From the NCBI GenBank assembly GCA_964600785.1, contig CAZRKH010000071.1, positions 1-22,565 of the forward strand: a DNA stretch of 22,565 nt. The letters run 5' to 3'. Below, in pieces: positions 7,508 to 14,139 of the stretch. The stretch is from M30B53 sp964600785 (GTDB lineage: Bacteria > Planctomycetota > Planctomycetia > Pirellulales > UBA1268). Made by a program: the position numbers and the translations under genes. Under the pieces are notes generated by a model. That model saw only the letters and a list, made by a program, of their open reading frames with translations, was not told where the DNA came from and ran no database searches. Numbering within the stretch: the stretch's first letter is position 1; every line of letters begins with the position of its first letter.

Positions 7508-7815
7508 CGCTGCGTCGCCTCGGCGGTCGGCCCGGCTCCGTCGCGGCGGCGGGCGATTTCCCGCTTGCCTTCGGCGTGGTCGACCGCCACCGCTCCCACG
7601 GTCGCTCCCGCAAGCACGAGCAACTGGCCGACGAGGATCGACGTGCCGTGGCGGTCCATCAGCCGTTCGAAGGCATGCGGCGGCTCGGCCGAGTTTTCAC
7701 CGGCATGTCGCACGCCGCGGAGCACGAAGAGGCAGTAGCTCGAGGCGGTGACCGTGAAGAGAAACCCCACGATCCCCAGCACGGCGTAGAACGGATTGAG
7801 GCGACGGCGACGCAC
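7504..7815 (-). CDS. Small two-helix membrane protein upstream of ligA
   Basis: 103 residues from the chosen GTG at 7815; family not recognised. A basic RRRRLNP start is followed by a TM helix (about residues 8-30, YAVLGIVGFLFTVTASSYCL), a polar loop with HAGENSAEPPHAFERLMDRHG, a second helix (about 59-80, ILVGQLLVLAGATVGAVAV) and a charged tail. The frame stays open to an ATG at 7905. However, AAAGGAA (7822-7828) lies just before the GTG, and the extra upstream residues run through a hairpin and look non-coding. The stop overlaps the ligA GTG (GTGA). A membrane protein coupled to DNA ligase has no obvious functional link. Confidence 0.72.
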   Translation of the reverse strand: MRRRRLNPFYAVLGIVGFLFTVTASSYCLFVLRGVRHAGENSAEPPHAFERLMDRHGTSILVGQLLVLAGATVGAVAVDHAEGKREIARRRDGAGPTAEATQR

Positions 7816-7833
7816 GGCACATTCCTTTGCCGA

Positions 7834-7839
7834 AGTATA
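7834..7839 (-). promoter_or_regulatory. Candidate -10 hexamer TATACT upstream of the small membrane protein/ligA
   Basis: TATACT on the minus strand inside GCTATACTT (7841-7833), 18 bases upstream of the GTG at 7815. The same 9-mer precedes alpha-glucan phosphorylase on the plus strand. No convincing -35 box is seen. The resulting leader would be very short and would start within the AAAGGAA stretch. Confidence 0.35.
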
Positions 7840-7890
7840 GCCGGGCCGGCCCCGCGTGCCGTGAGGGATGGCTTTTCGGGGACCGCCTGA

Positions 7891-7921
7891 GTGGGAAAAG
7901 GCCATGGATGGCTTTTCCCAC
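7891..7921 (-). terminator. Perfect 10-bp hairpin just after the GT9 glycosyltransferase gene
   Basis: GTGGGAAAAG (7891-7900) pairs with CTTTTCCCAC (7912-7921). A further CCAT/ATGG pairing is possible within the 11-base loop. It starts 7 bases past the stop of the glycosyltransferase, which suits a transcription end. No T-run follows on the minus strand, so it could instead be an RNA-stability hairpin or a protein-binding dyad. Part of the right arm, GGATGGCTTTTC, recurs at 7866-7877. Confidence 0.45.
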
Positions 7922-7927
7922 GTGAAA

Positions 7928-8959
7928 CTAGGCCGCGGCGGTGCGGGCGAGCAGGGCTGCGGCCGCCTCCACGACGCGGTTGGGGTCGATCGCCAGCATC
8001 GAACGGGTGTCGGTCTTGCGGTCTTTCCAGTCCGGCCGGATTCCCGGCGGCGGCTCGACGCTCACATGACCGGGGCCGTAGGGACCGTTGCGGGCGGCCG
8101 GCACAGGGCCGAGCAGCCCCACGCAAGGCGTGCCGACCGCCGCGGCAAGATGCAGCGGCCCGGTGTCGCTGGAGATGAAGAGCCTGCCCAGGCGAGCCAC
8201 CTCGGCGAGTTCCGCCAGCGATGTCGGCGGAGCCATGACGGCGGCCCCTTGTGACTCCCGCACGATCTGTTCGGCGGCGAGTCTCTCGGCGTTGCCCCCC
8301 CAGACGACCAGCGACACGATGCCGTGCTGCTGGCTGAGCCGGCGGGCCACAGCGGCAAACCGTTCGGCCGGCCAGATCTTGGAGGTCCAGCCAGCACCGG
8401 GGTTGAGCACCGCGGGTGCGTCGGGCAGCGGCATCGCCCGCCACCATGCCTCGACCGCCTCCCGGGCCCGGGTGTGGCGGGGCATTTCAAAGGCCACCTC
8501 GGGGTTCTCGATGCCCAGCGGGCTGAGGAGCTCGAGGTTGCGATCGACCACGTGGGTCTGCCGCGCGGTGATCCGATGGGTGGAGAAGATCCACGAGCAC
8601 TCCCGGGCCTCGGGCGGGGCGTGCCCGATGCGGGTTCTCGCTCCGGAGAGCCAAGCCGCCACGCCGCTTTTGGCAAGGCCCTGCAGGTCGATGGCCACCT
8701 CGGGTCGGAATTCGAGCAGTCCGCGGCGGAGCCGGGCCACCTGCGACGGTGATGCGAGCCAGCCGCGGGGAATCCTGATCAGCCGGTCGATCGCCGGGTG
8801 CCCCTCGAGCACGTCGCCGCTGCGACCCTCCACCACCCAAGCGATTTCGGCATCTGGAAAATGCCGGCGAATCGCCACCGCCGTCGGCACGCCGTGCAGC
8901 ACGTCCCCGATGGCGGAGAGTTTGATGATGGCGATTCGCTTCGGGCGGGATACGGGCAT
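7928..8959 (-). CDS. Glycosyltransferase family 9 protein (heptosyltransferase I/WaaC-like)
   Basis: 343 residues, GT-B fold, probably adding a sugar to LPS core or a related envelope glycan at the cytoplasmic membrane face. Visible motifs: RIAIIKLSAIGDVLHGVPT at residues about 8-26, with Asp19 in the position of the family catalytic acid; VVEGRSGDVLEGHPAID; DLQGLAKSG; NPGAGWTSKIWP with the conserved Lys; and the C-terminal donor-binding SSDTGPLHLAAAVGTPCVGLLGP signature. The frame could extend to an ATG at 9100, but the added 47 residues are low-complexity, and MPVSRPKRIAII is the natural family start. It is followed by a hairpin and appears to be a single-gene unit. The sugar donor and acceptor cannot be assigned; heptose is by family only. 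Confidence 0.9.
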   Translation of the reverse strand: MPVSRPKRIAIIKLSAIGDVLHGVPTAVAIRRHFPDAEIAWVVEGRSGDVLEGHPAIDRLIRIPRGWLASPSQVARLRRGLLEFRPEVAIDLQGLAKSGVAAWLSGARTRIGHAPPEARECSWIFSTHRITARQTHVVDRNLELLSPLGIENPEVAFEMPRHTRAREAVEAWWRAMPLPDAPAVLNPGAGWTSKIWPAERFAAVARRLSQQHGIVSLVVWGGNAERLAAEQIVRESQGAAVMAPPTSLAELAEVARLGRLFISSDTGPLHLAAAVGTPCVGLLGPVPAARNGPYGPGHVSVEPPPGIRPDWKDRKTDTRSMLAIDPNRVVEAAAALLARTAAA

Positions 8960-9086
8960 GGCGGCGGAGTCGGCTGAGCGTTGGTTGTGGAAAACCTGTC
9001 TATCCACTCTACGTCGGCCACCCCCCCGGGGAACAAGCCCGATTCGTGTGAATTGTGCGAGATTTTGCCGGCCTGGCTCCCCGCGG

Positions 9087-10148
9087 TCAGATGCCGGCAA
9101 GCTCGCAGAGGGTGGTCGCGGTCACCGCCTGGGGACAGCTCCAGACCAGAAAAAACATCGACTCCCGCACCGCCCGCTCGGCCGGATGGCCGCGTACGAA
9201 GCCTGCCCCTTTGGCCGCCACCAGCGACGCCTCGGCCGCCCGCACCACCAGGTTGTTGGCCTCCTGGCGGATCGCCTCGGGCGACGCCTCGGCCGGCGAG
9301 AGCACCGCAGCGAGGAGCCGCTCGCGGGCCGTGGCGATCTCGTCAGCAAGCCCGGCCGCCACCGGCTCGATCTCCTCCCGCCTCGCGGCCTCCGCCTCCA
9401 GCAGCCGCACCGAGCCGGCGGCGGCCCCGAGAGCCAGCATCGAGGTCGTCAGCCCGCCGGCGGCAGGCCTGCGGCCGGTGGGCGGCTCGATCACCTCGGC
9501 CGGGTGAACCCCGTCGAAGTGCACGCACGCGGTGCGACTGCCCGAGAGGGCGAGCAGATCCATCGGCGACTCGATGCGGAGTCCGGCTGCCTGGGTATCC
9601 ACGATGAAGAACATCGCCTCGCCGTCGTCGGTCATCGCCCCGGTGACAATGCTTTCAACCGCATCGGCCCCGGTCACCCAGGGGCACAGCCCATCGAGCT
9701 GCCAGCCCTCCCCGACCCGCGAGGCGAGCAGCGGGGGCCGGGCGAGATGCCGGCGGCTGGTCGAAAGCTGGGAGATGCCGACGGTCGTGAAGGTCTCGCC
9801 CGCGGCCAGCGGCCGCTGGTATCGGCGACGCACCTCCGCCGCGGCCTCGCCGATGATCCGACAGCCGGCGGCCCACTGGGTCACCGCCAGCGAGGTCGTG
9901 AGGCAGCTGCCCGCCAGGGCCATCAGCAAACGGGCGATCGCCGCCGGATTGGCCCCGGAGCCGCCCGCGTCCTCGGGGATGAATCCGGCAAGCACCCCGT
10001 GCTCGGCGAGGGCCGCAAAACTCCCGCTGGCCCAGGGGCCCTCGCGGCGGGTGCGTGCGGCGACGCTGTCGATACGTTCGAGCAATGCCGCGAGTCGCTG
10101 GGGGTCCGGGCTATCGCCGCAGGCGGGGAAGAGGTCCGGGGACCGCAC
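9087..10148 (-). CDS. Acyl-CoA dehydrogenase-family protein, atypical C-terminus
   Basis: 353 residues from GTG at 10148. The overall order is that of acyl-CoA dehydrogenase flavoproteins: an N-terminal helical part (FAALAEHGVLAGFIPEDAGGSG, then AIARLLMALAGSCLTTSLAV), a central beta domain (FTTVGISQLSTS, WQLDGLCPWVTGADAVESIVTGA, then SGSRTACVHFDGVHP), and a C-terminal helical bundle. The usual closing GTNEI-like segment is replaced by AERAVRESMFFLVWSCPQAV, and I cannot identify the catalytic glutamate. The substrate is therefore unknown and standard fatty-acid oxidation is not assured. Start choice: GGAGG lies 8 bases before GTG 10148. The ATG at 10223 is less likely because a TATGAT -10-like hexamer (10212-10217) falls right after it. 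The nearest neighbour is divergent glgP; the two share the intergenic region. Confidence 0.8.
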   Translation of the reverse strand: MRSPDLFPACGDSPDPQRLAALLERIDSVAARTRREGPWASGSFAALAEHGVLAGFIPEDAGGSGANPAAIARLLMALAGSCLTTSLAVTQWAAGCRIIGEAAAEVRRRYQRPLAAGETFTTVGISQLSTSRRHLARPPLLASRVGEGWQLDGLCPWVTGADAVESIVTGAMTDDGEAMFFIVDTQAAGLRIESPMDLLALSGSRTACVHFDGVHPAEVIEPPTGRRPAAGGLTTSMLALGAAAGSVRLLEAEAARREEIEPVAAGLADEIATARERLLAAVLSPAEASPEAIRQEANNLVVRAAEASLVAAKGAGFVRGHPAERAVRESMFFLVWSCPQAVTATTLCELAGI

Positions 10149-10211
10149 GCGCTCGGCCTCCAATAGGGGTCTGAAACAGCGGCATCGGCCCTCGCCGAGC
10201 CGCCTACGGGC

Positions 10212-10217
10212 ATCATA
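10212..10217 (-). promoter_or_regulatory. Candidate -10 hexamer TATGAT for the acyl-CoA dehydrogenase-like gene
   Basis: TATGAT on the minus strand in a GCTATGATG context, 64 bases upstream of the GTG at 10148. If real, it puts the transcript start downstream of the alternative ATG at 10223 and supports the shorter protein. No clear -35 box is visible. Confidence 0.3.
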
Positions 10218-10264
10218 GCCCATGCCCTCGCCTCGCCGGGGTCGCTGGGTTGTGCCGGCATCGC

Positions 10265-10270
10265 TATACT
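10265..10270 (+). promoter_or_regulatory. Candidate -10 hexamer TATACT for alpha-glucan phosphorylase
   Basis: TATACT in GCTATACTT (10263-10271), 92 bases upstream of the ATG. It predicts a leader of roughly 85 bases. The 9-mer matches the one before the small membrane protein gene on the other strand. A -35 box is not evident. Confidence 0.35.
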
Positions 10271-10362
10271 TTCGCATCCTTCTGGCAGGTTCCCTCCATA
10301 CCATCACCCGCGTCGCCTTCCTGATTTCCTCGGGAAGCCCCGCCCCGCCCCGGAGTTCCACC

Positions 10363-12597
10363 ATGAGCCAGGCAGAAGAAATCGTTCCCCGCACCCCGGG
10401 CGTTGTGCAGTCGGTCAACGGCACGACGCCGCTTGCCCCTCCGCGGCTGATCGAGCTTTCGCCGCAGACGCTCTACGACAAGTGCATGGCCCTGGCCCGC
10501 AACCTGTGGTGGAGCTGGCATCCCGAGGTGACCAACCTCTTTCGTGAGCTCGACCCGATCCGCTGGCGGCAGCTCGACCACAACCCGATCGCCCTGCTTT
10601 CGGAATTCACTCCTGAGCGGCTGGAGTCGCGGGCGGCGGAACTGGTGCTCTACAGCCGGATCAACCAGGCCTATCGTCGCCTCAAGGAATACCTGGCGGC
10701 CGACTCGACCTGGAGCCACGTGCATGCCGGGGTCCTCGGCTCCAAGCCGGTGGTCTACTTCTCGGCCGAGTTCGGAATCCACGAGTCGGTGCCCGTCTAC
10801 TCCGGAGGCCTCGGCGTGCTCTCCGGCGACCACATCAAAAGCGCCAGCGGACTGGGCATCCCGCTGCTCGCCGTGGGCCTGTTCTACAAGCAGGGCTACT
10901 TCCGCCAGCAGCTCGACATCGACGGCTACCAGCACCAGGAATACATCCAGTCCCGCGTGGAGAACCTGCCGATTTCGCCAGCCCTCGACCTCGAAGGGAA
11001 TCCGGTTCGGGTGCAGATCGACACCCGCGGCGGATCGATTTTTGCCCAGGTCTGGAGGATGGCCGTCGGCCGGGTCACGCTCTACCTCCTCGATAGCGAC
11101 GTCGAGGGCAACGATCCGGAAGACCGCGAACTCACCAGCCGGCTCTACGGCGGTGACACCCGGGTTCGAATCCGCCAGGAACTCGTGCTGGGCATCGGCG
11201 GGGTCAAGGCGATTCGGGCGATGGGCATCACCCCGGGCGTCTACCACCTCAACGAGGGCCATTCCGCCTTTGCCACCCTCGAGGCGGTTCGCGGCCGCAT
11301 GGAGCGGGACGGGTATTCCTACGAGGAGGCTGTCCGCCGCGTGGCCCGGCAGACGGTCTTCACCACCCACACGCCCGTGCCGGCCGGCCATGACCGCTTC
11401 GACGGCGGGCTGATCGAAGAGCACCTCGGGCCGATGCGGGAGGCGATGGGCGTCTCGCACGACGAGCTGATGGCCCTCGGGCGGGTCGAGCCGCACAACC
11501 ACGAGGAGCCCTTCTGCATGACCGTGCTGGCGATGAAGCTCTCTCGGCGGGCCAATGCCGTCAGCGCCCTGCACGGCCACGTGAGCCGCAAGATGTGGGC
11601 CAACCTCTGGCCCTGGCGGGTCGAGGAGGAGGTGCCGATCGGTCACATCACCAACGGCGTGCACATCCCCAGTTGGCTCTCTTGGCAGATGCTGCAGCTT
11701 TACGACCGGATCTTTCCGGCCGACTGGTTTCGCCGCATGGGGGAGCCCGACGTCTGGCAGAAGATCTACGACTGCGATCCGGGCGAACTCTGGGAGACCC
11801 ACTACGCCCTGAAGAACCTGCTGTTGCAGTTTGTTCGCCGCCGACTGGCCCGGCAGTGCCGTCGCCGCGGCGAGTGCGACGAGGCGGTGGAGCAGGCCCG
11901 CTCGGTGCTCGACCCCAACATCCTCACGATCGGCTTCGCACGCCGCTTCGCCACCTACAAGCGGGCCGACCTCGTGCTCTCCGATCTCGACCGCCTGCTG
12001 GCGATGATCAGCGACGAAGACCGGCCGATCCAGATCATCTTCTCTGGCAAGGCCCATCCGGCCGACGAGCCGGGCAAGGCCCTGATCCGCAAAATCGCCA
12101 ACCTGCGTCACGATTCTCGAACCAGCGGACGCCTGGTCTTCGTGGAGGATTACGACATCAACGTCTGCCGGCACCTGATTCAGGGTGTGGATGTCTGGCT
12201 CAACAACCCGCGGCGTCCGCTGGAGGCCTCCGGCACCAGCGGCCAAAAGGTGGTACTCAACGGCGGGCTGAACTGCTCGATCCTCGACGGCTGGTGGGCC
12301 GAGGCCTTCGACGGCCGCAATGGCTTTGCCATCGGTCGTGGAGAGACCCATGCCCAGGATGAGATCACCGACCAGCGAGACGGGGCTGCTCTTTATAACG
12401 TGCTGGAAAACGAGGTCATCCCGCTGTTCTATGATCGCGATGCCGACGGCCTGCCGCGGCAGTGGATCCGGATGATGATGAACTCGATCAGTTCGCTTGC
12501 CTGGCGGTTCAGTGCCCATCGCATGGTGATGGACTACGCCCGGGTCTGCTACGTGCCGGCCGCCGGCGGTGTCTCCTGCGAGATGCCGAGCCGGTAG
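10363..12597 (+). CDS. glgP: Alpha-glucan (glycogen/maltodextrin) phosphorylase, DUF3417-type
   Basis: 744 residues, cytoplasmic PLP enzyme of GT35 that releases glucose-1-phosphate from alpha-1,4-glucans. The N-terminal ALARNLWWSWHPEVTNLFRELD region is the DUF3417 domain of the short bacterial/archaeal type. Catalytic landmarks: YFSAEFGIHESVPVYSGGLG near residue 130, HLNEGHSAF, THTPVPAGHDRF, and EASGTSGQKVVLNGG with the PLP Lys629. The ATG at 10363 has GGAG seven bases upstream; the upstream extension to 10222 is intergenic. Length and domain order fit the Thermotoga-like subfamily rather than the larger E. coli/muscle type. No other glycogen gene is adjacent, so it appears as a stand-alone transcription unit. 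Confidence 0.96.
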   Translation: MSQAEEIVPRTPGVVQSVNGTTPLAPPRLIELSPQTLYDKCMALARNLWWSWHPEVTNLFRELDPIRWRQLDHNPIALLSEFTPERLESRAAELVLYSRINQAYRRLKEYLAADSTWSHVHAGVLGSKPVVYFSAEFGIHESVPVYSGGLGVLSGDHIKSASGLGIPLLAVGLFYKQGYFRQQLDIDGYQHQEYIQSRVENLPISPALDLEGNPVRVQIDTRGGSIFAQVWRMAVGRVTLYLLDSDVEGNDPEDRELTSRLYGGDTRVRIRQELVLGIGGVKAIRAMGITPGVYHLNEGHSAFATLEAVRGRMERDGYSYEEAVRRVARQTVFTTHTPVPAGHDRFDGGLIEEHLGPMREAMGVSHDELMALGRVEPHNHEEPFCMTVLAMKLSRRANAVSALHGHVSRKMWANLWPWRVEEEVPIGHITNGVHIPSWLSWQMLQLYDRIFPADWFRRMGEPDVWQKIYDCDPGELWETHYALKNLLLQFVRRRLARQCRRRGECDEAVEQARSVLDPNILTIGFARRFATYKRADLVLSDLDRLLAMISDEDRPIQIIFSGKAHPADEPGKALIRKIANLRHDSRTSGRLVFVEDYDINVCRHLIQGVDVWLNNPRRPLEASGTSGQKVVLNGGLNCSILDGWWAEAFDGRNGFAIGRGETHAQDEITDQRDGAALYNVLENEVIPLFYDRDADGLPRQWIRMMMNSISSLAWRFSAHRMVMDYARVCYVPAAGGVSCEMPSR

Positions 12598-12602
12598 ATC
12601 GG

Positions 12603-12621
12603 CGTCGCCCGTGACGGGACG
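12603..12621 (+). terminator. Weak hairpin after glgP
   Basis: CGTC...GACG with inner CCG-TGA-CGG forms an interrupted stem six bases past the glgP stop. The downstream sequence is only mildly T-containing, so termination is a tentative reading based on position between convergent genes. Confidence 0.28.
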
Positions 12622-12635
12622 ATGATCTTCGCCTT

Positions 12636-12668
12636 GCATCCGGCTGCGGCCTGGCATCCGGCTGCGGC
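12636..12668. repeat. Two perfect 15-bp direct repeats between convergent genes
   Basis: GCATCCGGCTGCGGC occurs at 12636-12650 and again at 12654-12668, an 18-base period, just before the end of the WD40 gene. The gap is only 80 bases. The unit shares a CCGG(C)TGCGGC core with the palindromic repeats at the right end of the window. Confidence 0.7.
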
Positions 12669-12677
12669 GGAAGCCAG

Positions 12678-14120
12678 CTAATTGGGTGCGGGATTGGTGT
12701 CGATCGAGCCGGCCGGGCTGCCGTCGGAAGCCTGCCAGACCAGCAGGTTGCCCGCGGCGTCGGCGGCGAAAAAGCGGGCCGCATCGGACGAGACGCTCAC
12801 GCAGGTGCCGATCGAGGGCAGCGATCCGATCTCCCGCTCCAGCTTGCCGTCGCTCTTCCAGAGCTTGACCTTCCGGTCGCGGCCGGTGGACAGCAGCCGG
12901 CCGTCGGGCAAAAAACGCACGTCGAGCGTGCCGCCGCCAGCGGCCGAATGCGCCTTGAACGAGCTGATCTTGCGGGGGCCTTCCGCCTCCCAGAGCTGGA
13001 TCGTTCCGTCCTCGGAGCCGCTGGCGAGCACCAGGCCGTCGGGCCGCCAGGCGACGGAGGTGATCGCCGCGGTGTGGCCGGCGAGCACGCCCCACTCGCG
13101 TGCCCCGAACGACTCCCAGAGGAAGAGATTGCCCGCCCGGTCGCCGGTGGCCAGCAGCACGCTGTCGGGCGAGAAGGCCACGGCGGTGACCCAGTCGGTG
13201 TGCTTGGTGATCGTGCTCTCCACACTGCCGTCGGCGGTGGTCAAAAGCCGGACCACGCGGGACGGCCCGCCGAGAGCCACCAGCCGTTGATCGGCCGAGA
13301 TGTCGGCTGCGAGGACTTCGTCGTATTCCTCGCCGAGTTCCATCACCCGCTTGGCGGTGGCCACATCCCAGATCACGACCCGCCCGCTCTTGGCCGGCAT
13401 GCCACCAGCGGCCAGGAGCAGCTTTGCGTTGCGCGAAAATCGCACGTTGCGGCAGCGGCCTTCGGGGAAGGGCAGCACGCCGAGCAGTTCGAGCGAGCCG
13501 GTGTGGGCCAAGAGCAGCTGCCGGCGGCCACCGATCGCGATCAGCTCACCGTGCGGCGACGCGGCGATGGAGGTCACGGCGGCCGGCCGGATGCCGTGGC
13601 TGAGGGGCTCGCGCGGCAGCGGCGGCGGCATCACCGGTTCTCCCTGCGGCGACACCACCGCCCCGGGGTCGAGTGCCAACGACGCAGCCGGCTTCACGGC
13701 CACGGGCTTGCTGCCGTCCCGCTCGACGATTCCGCCGGCGATCCATTTCGTGATGACCCCGAGCATCGCGTCGGGGATGCGGTCGGCCTCCGGCGGCATC
13801 GTCGGCTCCGACTCGTGGCTGGCAAGCTGCCAGAGATAGGACCCCTCCGGGTCGCCGGGCTCGAGCACGTCGCCGGAATTGCCGCCGGCGAGCATCTGGG
13901 CGTAGCTTGTCAGGTCGAGGCCGCCGCTCTTGCGGTCGGCATTGTGGCAGCCGCAGCACTTCTCGCGAAAAATCGGCAGCACGTGCTCTTCGTAGGTCGG
14001 CGGCTTGCCGGCGGGCTCTTCTCCGGCGGCCGGACCGCTCCCGACAGCCACGGCGATCACGGCGGCAAGGCCCAACGCGACGTGTCGTGGGGACAAGCTG
14101 GGTTCCAAGCTGGTTTCCAA
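12678..14120 (-). CDS. Planctomycete-type cytochrome c domain fused to WD40 beta-propeller, secreted
   Basis: 480 residues from TTG at 14120. A signal peptide is visible (HVALGLAAVIAVAVGSGPAAG, cleavage near residue 32). A c-type heme domain follows, with the CXXCH motif CCGCH at about residues 55-59 and a downstream MPPEADRIP whose Met could be the axial ligand. About seven WD40-like blades then occupy the remainder (VIWDVATAK, LFLWESFGA, IQLWEAEGP, VKLWKSDGK, LLVWQASDG), enough for one propeller. Likely a periplasmic or compartment-exposed protein that binds heme and partners. Start: GGGAGG lies 7 bases before TTG 14120, which is 19 bases past the upstream stop; two more in-frame TTGs (14108, 14096) follow, and there is no ATG in this stretch. 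Last gene of the four-gene cluster. Confidence 0.87.
   Translation of the reverse strand: METSLEPSLSPRHVALGLAAVIAVAVGSGPAAGEEPAGKPPTYEEHVLPIFREKCCGCHNADRKSGGLDLTSYAQMLAGGNSGDVLEPGDPEGSYLWQLASHESEPTMPPEADRIPDAMLGVITKWIAGGIVERDGSKPVAVKPAASLALDPGAVVSPQGEPVMPPPLPREPLSHGIRPAAVTSIAASPHGELIAIGGRRQLLLAHTGSLELLGVLPFPEGRCRNVRFSRNAKLLLAAGGMPAKSGRVVIWDVATAKRVMELGEEYDEVLAADISADQRLVALGGPSRVVRLLTTADGSVESTITKHTDWVTAVAFSPDSVLLATGDRAGNLFLWESFGAREWGVLAGHTAAITSVAWRPDGLVLASGSEDGTIQLWEAEGPRKISSFKAHSAAGGGTLDVRFLPDGRLLSTGRDRKVKLWKSDGKLEREIGSLPSIGTCVSVSSDAARFFAADAAGNLLVWQASDGSPAGSIDTNPAPN
14094..14120 (-). repeat. Triplicated TTG start-region repeat
   Basis: On the minus strand TTGGAAACCAGC is followed by TTGGAACCCAGC and then TTG, an imperfect 12-base tandem. 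Each unit begins with an in-frame TTG that could start translation (14120, 14108, 14096). The ribosome-binding GGGAGG favours the first. Confidence 0.7.
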
Positions 14121-14139
14121 GCCTCGGCCTCCCAGACGC

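Noticed and set aside
5741..7738. 665-codon plus-strand open frame opposite ligA
   Set aside because: It mirrors the ligA codons; composition is Arg/Gly/His/Val-rich with no domains.
8986..9007. Replication origin from DnaA-box-like words
   Set aside because: Only one near-match and one poor match, no AT-rich unwinding region, and no dnaA or dnaN nearby.
10264..13095. 943-codon minus-strand open frame opposite glgP
   Set aside because: It is antisense to a well-conserved phosphorylase and low-complexity, with no family motif. Long antisense frames are expected from the strong GC third-position bias here.
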